A model generated the notes under the pieces. It made no database searches. It saw nothing but the letters and a program-made list of their open reading frames with translations, and was not told where the DNA came from. This document shows positions 35,785 to 47,961 of a DNA stretch of 64,000 nt, in pieces. This DNA comes from Methanobacterium formicicum DSM 3637. GTDB lineage: Archaea; Methanobacteriota; Methanobacteria; Methanobacteriales; Methanobacteriaceae. Positions within the stretch are counted from its first letter, which is position 1, and each line of letters starts with the position of its first letter. The stretch covers positions 62,001-126,000 of the forward strand of contig NZ_AMPO01000010.1 of assembly GCF_000302455.1 (NCBI RefSeq), in the 5' to 3' direction. A program made the translations under genes and the position numbers.

Positions 35785-36134
35785 TCTTAAATTCTCCTAT
35801 ATTTGTTTTAAATTTCATTTATTTATCTTAAATTTAGTTTTATATTAGATATAAACGTGTTTTCAAATAAATATATTGTTTATTAAGTTTATTTAGATAT
35901 TTATCCGTGATCTCATGTTATTTGTGAAATTTTTTATTTAAATTACCTTACTAATATTATCTATGAAACATTTTAATCCAGATCTGCTTAAACAGGACAT
36001 GTTTTAAAAAAGATAAATGAGTTGAAAATAAGAAATAAAATAGGATTACTTAGTTATTCATCTTATTTGCAATATATTTGAACTTTATGCCATATATTGA
36101 AAATTAGGGTATTAAAAATTCAAGAATCTTGACT
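35785..36134. other. Intergenic region upstream of pdxS
   Basis: 350 AT-rich bases between pdxS and the MOSC gene, containing the pdxS promoter and the 3' end of the MOSC unit. TATA-like stretches occur near 35830-35870. No gene, repeat or sulfur operator is visible. Confidence 0.5.
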
Positions 36135-36608
<474 letters not shown>

Positions 36609-36806
36609 GAAGATCACTTAAATAGGATTTATATATCGACCTTAAGATTTAATCTTGTGTTATTAAAGCTTTATTACTAAGATTTCAACGAATCTATTAG
36701 ATTATCCCTTAAAAATTATAAATTATCCTTTAAAAAATGGTTTATGGATTTATCTATCCACTGGCCCATTTTTAACATTTAAAAATATTTTGATATTTAT
36801 CAATAA

Positions 36807-37634
<828 letters not shown>

Positions 37635-37704
37635 TTTTCTTCCTCCTAGTTATAATTTCACTTTTAAACTCCCTGCGGAAGTGGGAACTTCAACAAGACC
37701 ATCT

Positions 37705-37732
37705 TTAACAATTGTTATATAACTATAGTTAC
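37705..37732. promoter_or_regulatory. Sulfur-regulon operator cluster F (thi4), two abutting copies
   Basis: TTAACAATTGTTAT at 37705-37718 and ATAACTATAGTTAC at 37719-37732 abut exactly. On the minus strand the TATA-like TTTTTATAAG at 37732-37741 touches the upstream copy, so the pair covers the likely start of transcription of thi4. Confidence 0.75.
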
Positions 37733-37870
37733 TTATAAAAATTGCGCCCAGTTTTGAAATTAATAACTCAGTTGGAATAACTCAGTAGGATTAATCAGTT
37801 GGAAAATTGTAAAAAAATATTAAATCGTAAAAATCAGCAGGAATGATTTTTAAAAACCATTCAAGATAAA

Positions 37871-39025
37871 TCATTTTTTAAGTAATTTAATACCTGCAAT
37901 GGCTTTATCAAACTCATCCTCAGCATCAATTTTTTCAAGTGTCTCCAGCACCAGTGGTAATTCTGCATTAGTTTCAGGATGCCTGGGGGCAGCCAAACAG
38001 CCACTATCTGGGAGTATGGATATATCAAAGGTACCGATCTTTTTTGCAATATTTTCAATCTCCACCTTATCCAGCCCAATAAGTGGACTTAAAACTGGCA
38101 TGGAAGTTGAGTAACGTGTTGCCAGGATATTGGGCAGGGTTTGAGATGCAACCTGACCCATACTGCTTCCATCGACAATGGCCAGGGCGTTTTCTTCACG
38201 GGCGATCTTCTCGGCAATCTGGTACATTCCACTCTTACACAGTACACAGGTCATCCTTTCTGGAGCTTCATCCTTACACTTTTGCAGATATTCTCCATAG
38301 TCAACCTGGTAAAGTTTCAGTTTTGAACCAGCAGAGTATTCTTTCAATTTTTCGTGCATTTTCAGGATTTTTTCGTTGGAACCAGATGTGAATGGATGGT
38401 TGTTAAAGTTCACCATGGTAACACTACAACCACGCTTCATCATTAAAAAAGTGGCAACTGGTGAGTCTATGCCCCCAGAAACGAGTGCTATGACTTTTCC
38501 CTGTGTTCCCATGGGTAAGCCGCCCAGTCCCTGTATTTTCTCATGGAATACATAGGTTTTATCATCCCTTACTTCTACATATAATCTGAAATCGGGGTTT
38601 GAAAGGTCAACTTTGGATTCGGTTACTCCATACACCACTGAACCCGCATAAGCTGCCATTTCCTGACTGGAGAAGTCATGTTTGCCCACCCTTCTACACT
38701 TAACTGCAAATGAATCATCTGATGAAAAGGCCCCTCGGGCTACCAGTTCCCTGGTGTAAGTGTCGATCAACTCCTTTATAGAGTCATGATCAGTATGGGT
38801 GACTGCCGCTGGGCTGTATGAAACTATACCCACAATTTTCTGGAGGGATTCGAGGGTTTTATCCAGATCCTGGGGATAAATGAAGATCCTGCCCTGTTTT
38901 ATCTCTATCTTGTCTTTGATAACAGTTTTAATATTTTCTATGAGCTTTCGCTCGAATCGTCCTCTAACCTTCGGGCTTTTAACTCCAATTTCCCCGTAAC
39001 GAACTATTATTAATTTCTCCAGCAT
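37871..39025 (-). CDS. thiI: tRNA 4-thiouridine synthetase ThiI
   Basis: 384 residues, GGAG before the ATG. The N-terminus IIVRYGEIGVKSPKVRGRFE leads into a ferredoxin-like and THUMP region for tRNA binding. The PP-loop is VIALVSGGIDSPVATFLMMK; TCVLC and GSSMGQVASQTLPNI follow, then PVLSPLIGLDKVEIENIAKK. There is no rhodanese domain. The enzyme adenylates U8 of tRNA and inserts sulfur. In archaea without rhodanese the sulfur donor may be sulfide and an internal CxxC, consistent with the CVLC here. It lies between thi4 and the E1/ThiS-like pair, all on the minus strand. Confidence 0.95.
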   Translation of the reverse strand: MLEKLIIVRYGEIGVKSPKVRGRFERKLIENIKTVIKDKIEIKQGRIFIYPQDLDKTLESLQKIVGIVSYSPAAVTHTDHDSIKELIDTYTRELVARGAFSSDDSFAVKCRRVGKHDFSSQEMAAYAGSVVYGVTESKVDLSNPDFRLYVEVRDDKTYVFHEKIQGLGGLPMGTQGKVIALVSGGIDSPVATFLMMKRGCSVTMVNFNNHPFTSGSNEKILKMHEKLKEYSAGSKLKLYQVDYGEYLQKCKDEAPERMTCVLCKSGMYQIAEKIAREENALAIVDGSSMGQVASQTLPNILATRYSTSMPVLSPLIGLDKVEIENIAKKIGTFDISILPDSGCLAAPRHPETNAELPLVLETLEKIDAEDEFDKAIAGIKLLKK

Positions 39026-39072
39026 CTTTAAACTCCTTAAAATTAAAAAATTTAATAGTTAGGTCTTAAGAC

Positions 39073-39795
<723 letters not shown>

Positions 39796-39847
39796 GTTAC
39801 ATCCCCATATTATATTTTTTTCATTTTTTAACCGTTAGTTTTATTTT

Positions 39848-40042
39848 TTAACCGCCGAACACTACTTTAATCACGGTTATCTCATCTTCATTGGTTAAGA
39901 GCTGGTCTTCATGGATTATGGTATCATCCTTTTTAACCACCACCTCCATGGAGTTAATTTCAAGCTCCTTGAGAACCTCTTTAACCGAAGATGAGTCAAT
40001 TTCCAGTTCCTTTGTTGGTTCGTCTTTGATATTTACTTTCAT
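39848..40042 (-). CDS. ThiS/MoaD-like sulfur carrier protein
   Basis: 64 residues with a strong GGTGAT site. The C-terminus reads EDEITVIKVVFGG with the required terminal Gly-Gly; the body (MKVNIKDEPTKELEIDSSSV, KEVLKELEINSMEVVVKKDD) fits the small ubiquitin-like fold. It is a likely substrate of the E1 gene 52 bp downstream and may supply sulfur for tRNA thiolation or cofactor synthesis, or act as a SAMP. Since archaeal thiazole is made by Thi4, it is probably not used as a classical ThiS. Confidence 0.88.
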   Translation of the reverse strand: MKVNIKDEPTKELEIDSSSVKEVLKELEINSMEVVVKKDDTIIHEDQLLTNEDEITVIKVVFGG

Positions 40043-40261
40043 TTAATCACCGACCAATACTTTATTTGGTCGTATTTTAAACTAACATTATTTGATAATT
40101 TTTTGCAATGAATTTTACCATGTTCTGTCAATTTAATTAAATCTAATCCTTTTGAACTATTCTATTTTCACTGTGAGATTATTTTAATTCAAATCACATT
40201 TTAAACACCTCTTATCCATTTTTAGTTAATTTTCAATTGATATGGAATCAGAATATGAAAG

Positions 40262-41395
40262 TTATCCTGCTGCAAAACCTTTATCCAAATCTTCAATCAG
40301 ATCATCAACATCTTCCAGGCCCACTGATAGGCGTATGAGATCGTCTGTTATCCCCGCATATTCCCTTGCCTGGGGGGTCATTGAGGCATGGCTCATTGTG
40401 GCAGCGTGTTCCACCAGGGAATCTGCTCCTCCCAGGGATTCAGCCAGAGAAAATAATTCCAAACCATGGAGAAATGTTCCAACATCTGACTTGAGTTTAA
40501 ATGAAACCACTCCCCCGTATCCGGTCATCTGTTTTCTGGCTATTTCATGGCCAGGATGACTTGGTAGGCCCGGGTAGTAAACCTCCTTAACCTGAGGATG
40601 ATCCTGTAAGTACTCGGCTATGGCCATGGCATTACTGGCGTGTCTTTCCATTCGGAGGGGTAATGTTTTTATACCACGCAGAACCAGCCATGAATCAAAT
40701 GGCGCGGCATTAGTCCCCATTCCATTGAGGATGAAATGAATGTCCTCAGCCAGTTTATCGGTGGTGGTTACAATGGCCCCACCAATCACATCACTGTGAC
40801 CGTTAAGATACTTGGTGGTGGAATGAACCACCAGATCAATACCAAAATCTATTGGTTTCAGGAAGTAAGGACTGGCAAAGGTGTTATCCGCCACAGTGAG
40901 TAGCTCGTTTTCACGAGCAATCTTGGAAACCAGTTCCAGGTCAGTTATATTCAGGAGTGGATTGGAAGGTGTTTCCACCCATATCATTTTGGTGTTGGGT
41001 TTTACTGCATCCTGGATTTTTTCTTCATCATTGAGTCGTATGAAGGTAAATTCAATTCCGAAACGGGTCATTATCTGTTCAAACAGTCGATGTGAACCTC
41101 CGTAGAGATCATCACAGCTTATTACATGATCACCTGCACTTAAAAGGTGTATGGCGCTGGCAACCGCAGACATTCCACTGGAAAATGCGAAACCCTGGTT
41201 ACCTCCTTCAAGGGCAGCTATTGTATCTTCAAGTACGTTTCTTGTGGGGTTGCTGGTCCGGGTGTAGTCATGTTCTTTGGGTTTCTGGTATCCATCAAAC
41301 ACAAATGTTGAGGTTTGACATATTGGGGTTGATATTGCCCCGGTTGCTTCATCAGGTCTTCTGCCTGAATGTATAGATTTGGTATTAAATCTCAT
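40262..41395 (-). CDS. Cystathionine gamma-synthase/lyase family PLP enzyme
   Basis: 377 residues, AGGAG site. TKSIHSGRRPDEATGAISTP, YTRTSNPTRNVLEDTIAALE, FSSGMSAVASAIHLLSAGDH, DNTFASPYFLKPIDFGIDLV and HSTTKYLNGHSDVIGGAIVT (PLP lysine) are typical of MetB/MetC/cystathionine gamma-lyase. The sequence alone does not separate cystathionine synthase from gamma-lyase or homocysteine desulfhydrase. With MetY present, a gamma-lyase or MetB role in moving sulfur between homocysteine and cysteine is likely. Two abutting sulfur operators lie upstream, so it belongs to the regulon. Confidence 0.92.
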   Translation of the reverse strand: MRFNTKSIHSGRRPDEATGAISTPICQTSTFVFDGYQKPKEHDYTRTSNPTRNVLEDTIAALEGGNQGFAFSSGMSAVASAIHLLSAGDHVISCDDLYGGSHRLFEQIMTRFGIEFTFIRLNDEEKIQDAVKPNTKMIWVETPSNPLLNITDLELVSKIARENELLTVADNTFASPYFLKPIDFGIDLVVHSTTKYLNGHSDVIGGAIVTTTDKLAEDIHFILNGMGTNAAPFDSWLVLRGIKTLPLRMERHASNAMAIAEYLQDHPQVKEVYYPGLPSHPGHEIARKQMTGYGGVVSFKLKSDVGTFLHGLELFSLAESLGGADSLVEHAATMSHASMTPQAREYAGITDDLIRLSVGLEDVDDLIEDLDKGFAAG

Positions 41396-41532
41396 TATTT
41401 TTTCTCCTTTAAACTGTTAAGTTGCATATTTTGTCTAATGATAAATTTAAGTTGAATAAAATTGGATTTAGGCTATTTATTCCATTTTTCGGATGCATTT
41501 TTCATTTAATGAAATGTTTAACACCACTTATC

Positions 41533-41560
41533 ATAACGATAGTTATATAACAATTGTTAT
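41533..41560. promoter_or_regulatory. Sulfur-regulon operator cluster G, two abutting copies
   Basis: ATAACGATAGTTAT at 41533-41546 and ATAACAATTGTTAT at 41547-41560 abut. The palindromic TATA box CTTATATAAG at 41563-41572 borders them. For the minus-strand metB-type gene the operators are just downstream of TATA; the divergent small gene at 41.6 kb could be read from the same box. Confidence 0.75.
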
Positions 41561-41648
41561 ATCTTATATAAGTTACGGTGAAGGGACCTATGATTATAAT
41601 TACCGAGAATTTAAAAGAAATTATTAACTTAAAATGGGGGTAATTAAA

Positions 41649-41972
41649 TTGAACCTTATTACCAGTTATAATGATTTAAAATTTTCCATACGCTGTGTTG
41701 ATGTCTGGAAAAAACTCAAACCATCCTCCGATGAAATTTTTGAAGCTCTCAATTACCATGTAAATAGAAGTAAAAACTCAGATGACATTTCTAGACTAAG
41801 TTCTATCAGCCTTCAGGAATATCTTGAACTGTTGATGGATGTTATTCAGGAAGAATCAGGGATATGGTTTTTCTATGTGGATATTGCAGGAGTACTGTTT
41901 GACCATGTGCAGGATAAAAAAATATTCATTTATCAGACTGAAAATGGATACTGTGTTATTTTTGAAAAATAG
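41649..41972 (+). CDS. Hypothetical protein divergent from the metB-type gene
   Basis: 107 residues from a TTG at 41649 with GGGGGT seven bases upstream; an ATG at 41634 has no site. It reads LITSYNDLKFSIRCVDVWKK, then SIQEYLEL-like helices and ends SGIWFFYVDIAGVLFDHVQD, IFIYQTENGYCVIFEK, suggesting an alpha/beta domain without membrane segments. I do not recognise the family. It shares the regulatory region with the sulfur regulon, so a sulfur-related role is possible. Confidence 0.6.
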   Translation: MNLITSYNDLKFSIRCVDVWKKLKPSSDEIFEALNYHVNRSKNSDDISRLSSISLQEYLELLMDVIQEESGIWFFYVDIAGVLFDHVQDKKIFIYQTENGYCVIFEK

Positions 41973-42020
41973 GTGAAAACTAAACTGATTAAGGGAAACA
42001 GGGTGCTTATCAGGATATAT

Positions 42021-42707
42021 TTAGTTAATTAAGTCATTTTCTTTCACTATGAATTCCCTCATGATAAATGGACTACCATGGCCAGGATAAACCATATTTA
42101 CCTCTATTTTTTCCAATTTTTTAACACTGGAGTGGGCTGCAGTTTCATCATCCATAATAGAATTCAAGGCAGGTTCACTAGTATTGGTTAAAAGATCACC
42201 GCAGTATAGATCATTGTCTCCAGTCAGGATACCAATTGAACCCCTGGAATGGCCGGGTATATGAATTATTTTTGCATTTAATCCGTAACTTGAAAGATCA
42301 TAACCATCCTCCACATCAATATCTGCTTTAAACCAGTCTGATTTGTTTAAACGGATGAATGGTAATGAAAACATGATCCGGGTCAAGAAGTTAACGTCCC
42401 TATTGTGTGACATGTTACCTTCCCGGGTCATTCCTGCATCATCTGGATGCATGGCTATAAGAGAACCGTGTTTCTGGCGAAGGTAAGCTGCATTGCCAGT
42501 GTGATCCGAATCGCCATGGGTGATTATGATAAGTTTCAGATTCCCTTCCTTGCAACCCGCACTTTTCAGTTCTTCTTCCAGACTGGTACGTTTACTGGAT
42601 GGTCCAGTATCAATTAAGACAAAACTGGTGTTGATCTTCAGAAGGTAACAGTTAACAGTAGCTATACCACCATAAATCTTCAATTCAATAGTTTTTGTAT
42701 TGAACAT
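42021..42707 (-). CDS. Metallo-beta-lactamase-fold hydrolase
   Basis: 228 residues. ITHGDSDHTGNAAYLRQKHG carries the HxxxDH metal motif (the first His-x-His is replaced by HGDSDH), IPGHSRGSIGI the next His, DLYCGDLL the bridging Asp and VYPGHGSPF the last His. These build the two-metal site of the superfamily (glyoxalase II, lactonase, sulfur dioxygenase and others). GGTGGGAATG precedes the ATG. Substrate unknown; no operator is present. Confidence 0.88.
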   Translation of the reverse strand: MFNTKTIELKIYGGIATVNCYLLKINTSFVLIDTGPSSKRTSLEEELKSAGCKEGNLKLIIITHGDSDHTGNAAYLRQKHGSLIAMHPDDAGMTREGNMSHNRDVNFLTRIMFSLPFIRLNKSDWFKADIDVEDGYDLSSYGLNAKIIHIPGHSRGSIGILTGDNDLYCGDLLTNTSEPALNSIMDDETAAHSSVKKLEKIEVNMVYPGHGSPFIMREFIVKENDLIN

Positions 42708-42879
42708 TTCATTCCCACCATCATTTATTTGGAAACTTCAATCATTTAAAAAAAACTCCTTCAATCGTTTAAAAAAATTTAATCATTTTAAAAAAATAAA
42801 ATCATTTATGCTTTTTGAAAAGATCCCTCTTCCGAAAATTAAAAAAAGTAAGAAAAAGAATTAGGGTGGACTTAATATA

Positions 42880-44277
<1,398 letters not shown>

Positions 44278-44487
44278 GTCATATAATTCACTAACTGTGG
44301 GTATTATACTACTGGTTAGTTTATTTCCTTCCCTGATTTATAGTATTATGATAACATCTAATTTAAGTTATATCTAATTTTTTAAAGATACTATTTCTTC
44401 TAAATATCAGTTCACCTTGGTGATTATTTTTAATCTGCATTGTCATAATTGTGCCATTGTCATAATTGTATATTTTATCTTAATTCA

Positions 44488-45441
44488 TCAATGCATTTTA
44501 TCAGGATACTTGGATATTATCTGTGATAAGAATGGAAGTCCGCTGATGGCACCGGGCATCTTCACACAGTATGATGCCACGTAGTTGCCCATGTTGGCTG
44601 ATCTTTTGATACTTTTACCAGTTAAATATCCGTAGAGGAATCCGGTGTTAAATGCATCTCCGGCACCGGTGGTGTCCTGACAATTTACATTGAATGCATC
44701 CAAACCATAGAGTTCATCACCATCAGTAACCGTACACCCATTTTGTCCCTGTTTAACTACCAGTATTTCCAGTCCAAAATCAAGAAGGGCTTTCATTTTC
44801 TCCTCTTCTTTTTCCTGGTGTGGCATTAGTATTTCCAGTTCTTTCTGGTTTAAAAGTAAAATATCAGTTCGCTCCAGTAACTTCTCCAATGTTTTAATGC
44901 CTTTTTCTGCGTAAATCATCCCGGGGTCCATGCTGACGGTTACACTATCTGGAATTGATTCTAAAAACTCTTTTTGAACCTGGATTGATTTGCCTACGAA
45001 TGAGGTGAGGTGAATGAGTCGAGTATTGGATATGTATTCCAGGTTGATCTCCTTTGATTGGATGTCATCGTTTACTCCGGGATCAACATATAAAGCTCGT
45101 TGACCTTCAAGGTCCACGAATCCCTGGACAGTTCCACTGCGGCCATTGGATTTTTTTATAACTCCCCCAGTATCAACGCCTTCATTTTCAAGGTTTTCCA
45201 GGAGTAACTGCCCTGGTCTGTCCCGGGCCACTTTGCCTAAAAAACCAGTTGAAAGTCCAAGTCTGGCCAGTCCTATTATGGTATTGGCTGCTGAGCCCCC
45301 GCAGCTTTCATGAACGTTTGTAATATATGCTTCTTCATCTTCTCCAGCTATCTTATTAACCCGGTATAGTTTGTCCAGGTTCAGTGCTCCAAATCCCACT
45401 GCATCCAGTATAATGGAAATAACATCACATCCAATTGTCAA
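44488..45441 (-). CDS. ehaT: PfkB-family carbohydrate kinase (EhaT position)
   Basis: 317 residues from a TTG start with no clear ribosome binding site. HESCGGSAANTIIGLARLGL is the N-terminal PfkB motif, VDLEGQRALYVDPGVNDD is in the middle, and CQDTTGAGDAFNTGFLYGYL is the catalytic GAGD motif. The protein is an ATP-dependent sugar or nucleoside kinase. It occupies the twentieth place in the Eha gene order, where a ribokinase-like gene is conserved in Methanobacteriales, so I use that letter. Its link to hydrogenase function is not understood. Confidence 0.82.
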   Translation of the reverse strand: MTIGCDVISIILDAVGFGALNLDKLYRVNKIAGEDEEAYITNVHESCGGSAANTIIGLARLGLSTGFLGKVARDRPGQLLLENLENEGVDTGGVIKKSNGRSGTVQGFVDLEGQRALYVDPGVNDDIQSKEINLEYISNTRLIHLTSFVGKSIQVQKEFLESIPDSVTVSMDPGMIYAEKGIKTLEKLLERTDILLLNQKELEILMPHQEKEEEKMKALLDFGLEILVVKQGQNGCTVTDGDELYGLDAFNVNCQDTTGAGDAFNTGFLYGYLTGKSIKRSANMGNYVASYCVKMPGAISGLPFLSQIISKYPDKMH

Positions 45442-45585
45442 TTTTAATATCTATTTAAATTTTTATATTCTATTTTTATGTTAATTTTTACCTAATCTAA
45501 TTTTACTTAGTTTAATCTTATTTTTAATCAATGGTAAAATGTTTTAACCAACGGTAAAATTATTTTTACGAGATTTTTTTAAGTT

Positions 45586-46527
45586 TTAAGGGAATAACTC
45601 CTTCAAATGTATCTGGTGGTCTCCCAGTTTCCCATCGTAATTACCAGCGGATATCCCCATGACGTCATCATAATCCAGCAGGACTTCGATTCCTATTTTC
45701 ATGGCTTTTTTCAGACTTTCAAGGTTTAAACCGTTTAATACTATTTCTGGAATGTAATTAACACCCTCCGGCACCTGGGATTCTCCTCCCAATATGTTCT
45801 GCAATGTTGGGCAATAAGGGTGATTGGTGGTGGGCCCAATCCAGGGGTAGTTGGTTTCAGGCTTTGAAGCTGCAGAACAGATATCAAAAGGAGTGATCAC
45901 ACCTTCAATACTTTCAATTGCCTTCAGGGCAGCTCTACCTCCCTCAAGTACTGCTTCTTTACTCCGGGAGTAGTACCAGAAGTTCGCGCCCATAATTCCT
46001 TCGGTGTACCCTAACTTGCGTTCAATGAGAAAGTCGGGTATGGCTATGGGTACCACAATCATGTGCCTACCGTATATTTCTTCTTCCCACTCGTATCCAT
46101 CACCACAGTGACCAACATATTTCATGGTGTCAATATAGCCCGAGGGGTTTATAGATGCATCAAATACAGAGGTGAATGGTTTTACCAGGATGTCCTGCCT
46201 TATACGGTAGGATAATTCCACCTGAAACTTTTCAATATCCGTGGTGTTGTACCAGAACTGGAGTATTGCTCCTTTTCTATGGTCCGGGGTCTGATCTTCA
46301 TTTAACCATCCCTCAACTCCTCCTTCCACCCTACCAATCACGGTTCCAGGGGTGCTGGTAGCATCGTAGGCAGCTCTCTGGAGGGTCAGATCATCATCGG
46401 CAGTGACAATAACCCTGCAGCAGATACCATTGAAGGCCTCGGCATATGTATCTTCAATTTTACCTATCCTTACTGGATATTTTCCCGCATTTCCAGGTAA
46501 ATCTCCTTTCCCTTTTCCAGTGGTCAT
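45586..46527 (-). CDS. ehaS: Formylmethanofuran:H4MPT formyltransferase paralogue (EhaS/FtrII)
   Basis: 313 residues. RIGKIEDTYAEAFNGICCRV, IVTADDDLTLQRAAYDATST, PGTVIGRVEGGVEGWL, CGDGYEWEEEIYGRHMIVVP and GVITPFDICSAASK align with formyltransferase (Ftr), which moves the formyl group from methanofuran to tetrahydromethanopterin. This paralogue has an N-terminal 20-residue extension and is known as FtrII in relatives, next to the Eha genes. It overlaps the ehaR stop by one base (TAATG). Whether it catalyses the normal reaction or only binds C1 intermediates is unknown. Confidence 0.85.
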   Translation of the reverse strand: MTTGKGKGDLPGNAGKYPVRIGKIEDTYAEAFNGICCRVIVTADDDLTLQRAAYDATSTPGTVIGRVEGGVEGWLNEDQTPDHRKGAILQFWYNTTDIEKFQVELSYRIRQDILVKPFTSVFDASINPSGYIDTMKYVGHCGDGYEWEEEIYGRHMIVVPIAIPDFLIERKLGYTEGIMGANFWYYSRSKEAVLEGGRAALKAIESIEGVITPFDICSAASKPETNYPWIGPTTNHPYCPTLQNILGGESQVPEGVNYIPEIVLNGLNLESLKKAMKIGIEVLLDYDDVMGISAGNYDGKLGDHQIHLKELFP

Positions 46528-47552
46528 TAACCCAGTCCTCCAATTGATTCTCCTCTAACCTCTTTGCGGAACTTACAGCTATCTTCTTTAAGCTCTTCCA
46601 AATTGTCTGGGGTGATTAATTCCAGTCGTGTGTTGGTCTCAGCAAGTTTAAATGCAAGCTGGGGGTTAACTGGATGATCTTGCACTGCTTTTTCAGGATC
46701 TTTTTTGAAGGAGGATGCAAATTCCAGAACCATATCCCTGTCATATCTATTGAACAGATCGGCAAGTATAGATGTTATTGTAGTATTGTCTGATATAACA
46801 GCAAGCGATGCATTATCAAGTGCGAATTCATTCCCATTAAATGATACTGCGATTCCACCATTATCCCGGGCATATTGGAGCGGTTCTACATCGGTTATAC
46901 TATCTCCTACATACATCAGGTCACATGCCTGGTAATCTTTTTGGGCCATAATATCCAGAACTGCTTCTTTTTTGGCTTCACCACCCACCGGTTTGACTTC
47001 AGTTAAGAGTGAACCAATTTCCATGCCTGGAATTTCTTCACAGAATATGCGTTCCAGGTTATCAAATTCAGGGTTCGAAAGAATTGATAATCGGAATTCT
47101 TTTAGTTTATTCCTATCTTCATCACTTAAGGGGTGGTTGTCCAGATCCAGCTGGGTACAGTAACACCGGTTAAAGGAAAAGTTGGTTAAATCACATAGTG
47201 CCCGGATGTAATGCTCGTAGCTGGTGCTGACAATGTATGAGGGCATGATAAATTGAAGCAATCCCAGGGTGGCCCTGGCTCCAGGTATCAGAAGAACATT
47301 TCGTGATGAAAACTCCATCATATTAAGATTAGTAGCACCATATGCTTTTAAAAATGGTAAAATTAGTTTTAAAGTGCTTCCTGCATTATAACCTGGTCTT
47401 TTTATCTCATCTACCAGAATATCATCGTAATGACTTAATATCTGGAAGAACTTTTCCCCATCTTCAATGAAATGACCTGCCATTTCAAAGGCATTGTCAT
47501 TAACTGTGATGGGTCCTTCACAATCAGAAACAAAGAATTTTTTACCTAACAA
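46527..47552 (-). CDS. ehaR: EhaR, HAD-like hydrophilic Eha subunit
   Basis: 341 residues from a TTG with GGAGG seven bases upstream. FFVSDCEGPITVNDNAFEMA resembles the HAD nucleophile motif (D-x-x-G) and LMYVGDSITDVEPLQYARDN the last HAD motif, so a phosphatase-like fold is likely. It is the eighteenth gene of the Eha set and is placed after a 409-base gap, so it may have its own promoter. Its role in the complex is not established. Confidence 0.85.
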   Translation of the reverse strand: MLGKKFFVSDCEGPITVNDNAFEMAGHFIEDGEKFFQILSHYDDILVDEIKRPGYNAGSTLKLILPFLKAYGATNLNMMEFSSRNVLLIPGARATLGLLQFIMPSYIVSTSYEHYIRALCDLTNFSFNRCYCTQLDLDNHPLSDEDRNKLKEFRLSILSNPEFDNLERIFCEEIPGMEIGSLLTEVKPVGGEAKKEAVLDIMAQKDYQACDLMYVGDSITDVEPLQYARDNGGIAVSFNGNEFALDNASLAVISDNTTITSILADLFNRYDRDMVLEFASSFKKDPEKAVQDHPVNPQLAFKLAETNTRLELITPDNLEELKEDSCKFRKEVRGESIGGLG

Positions 47553-47961
47553 TCTACATCCTCCTGTGGACGATTAAAATTGAATACATGGTTTTTAGAT
47601 TATGTGAATGTTTAAAATATTCACATGTTTAAATTAGTTTATTAAAAGATATTTTATTAAAAGATAGGGTAGGATCATTTTTAAAGATTAACTTTTTTAA
47701 AGAGATTTTTTAATGATTGATTTAGATTGGTCTTATGAGTTAGATTAGTCTATAAATTTTACTAAGTTAATTTTTTTATTCATGGAGTTTTATTTGTTGA
47801 TTCACTTAGGATTAACTTATTTTAGGATTAACCTATTTCAGTTAATGTTTTAGGGATTAACTAGGAGTTAACCTATTTTAAGATTTAACTTATTATTTAT
47901 GAATTAACCCATAAGAAAATAAATGAAGTCTTCAAAAAATATAGACAAGATTTTTTTAAAA
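47553..47961. repeat. Non-coding gap with GGATTAAC-type repeats
   Basis: A 409-base gap splits the Eha genes between ehaQ and ehaR. Variants of AGGATTAACTTATTTT recur between 47808 and 47896 at 15-20 base intervals. No gene is seen. It probably separates an ehaA-Q transcript from an ehaR-T transcript. Confidence 0.6.
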
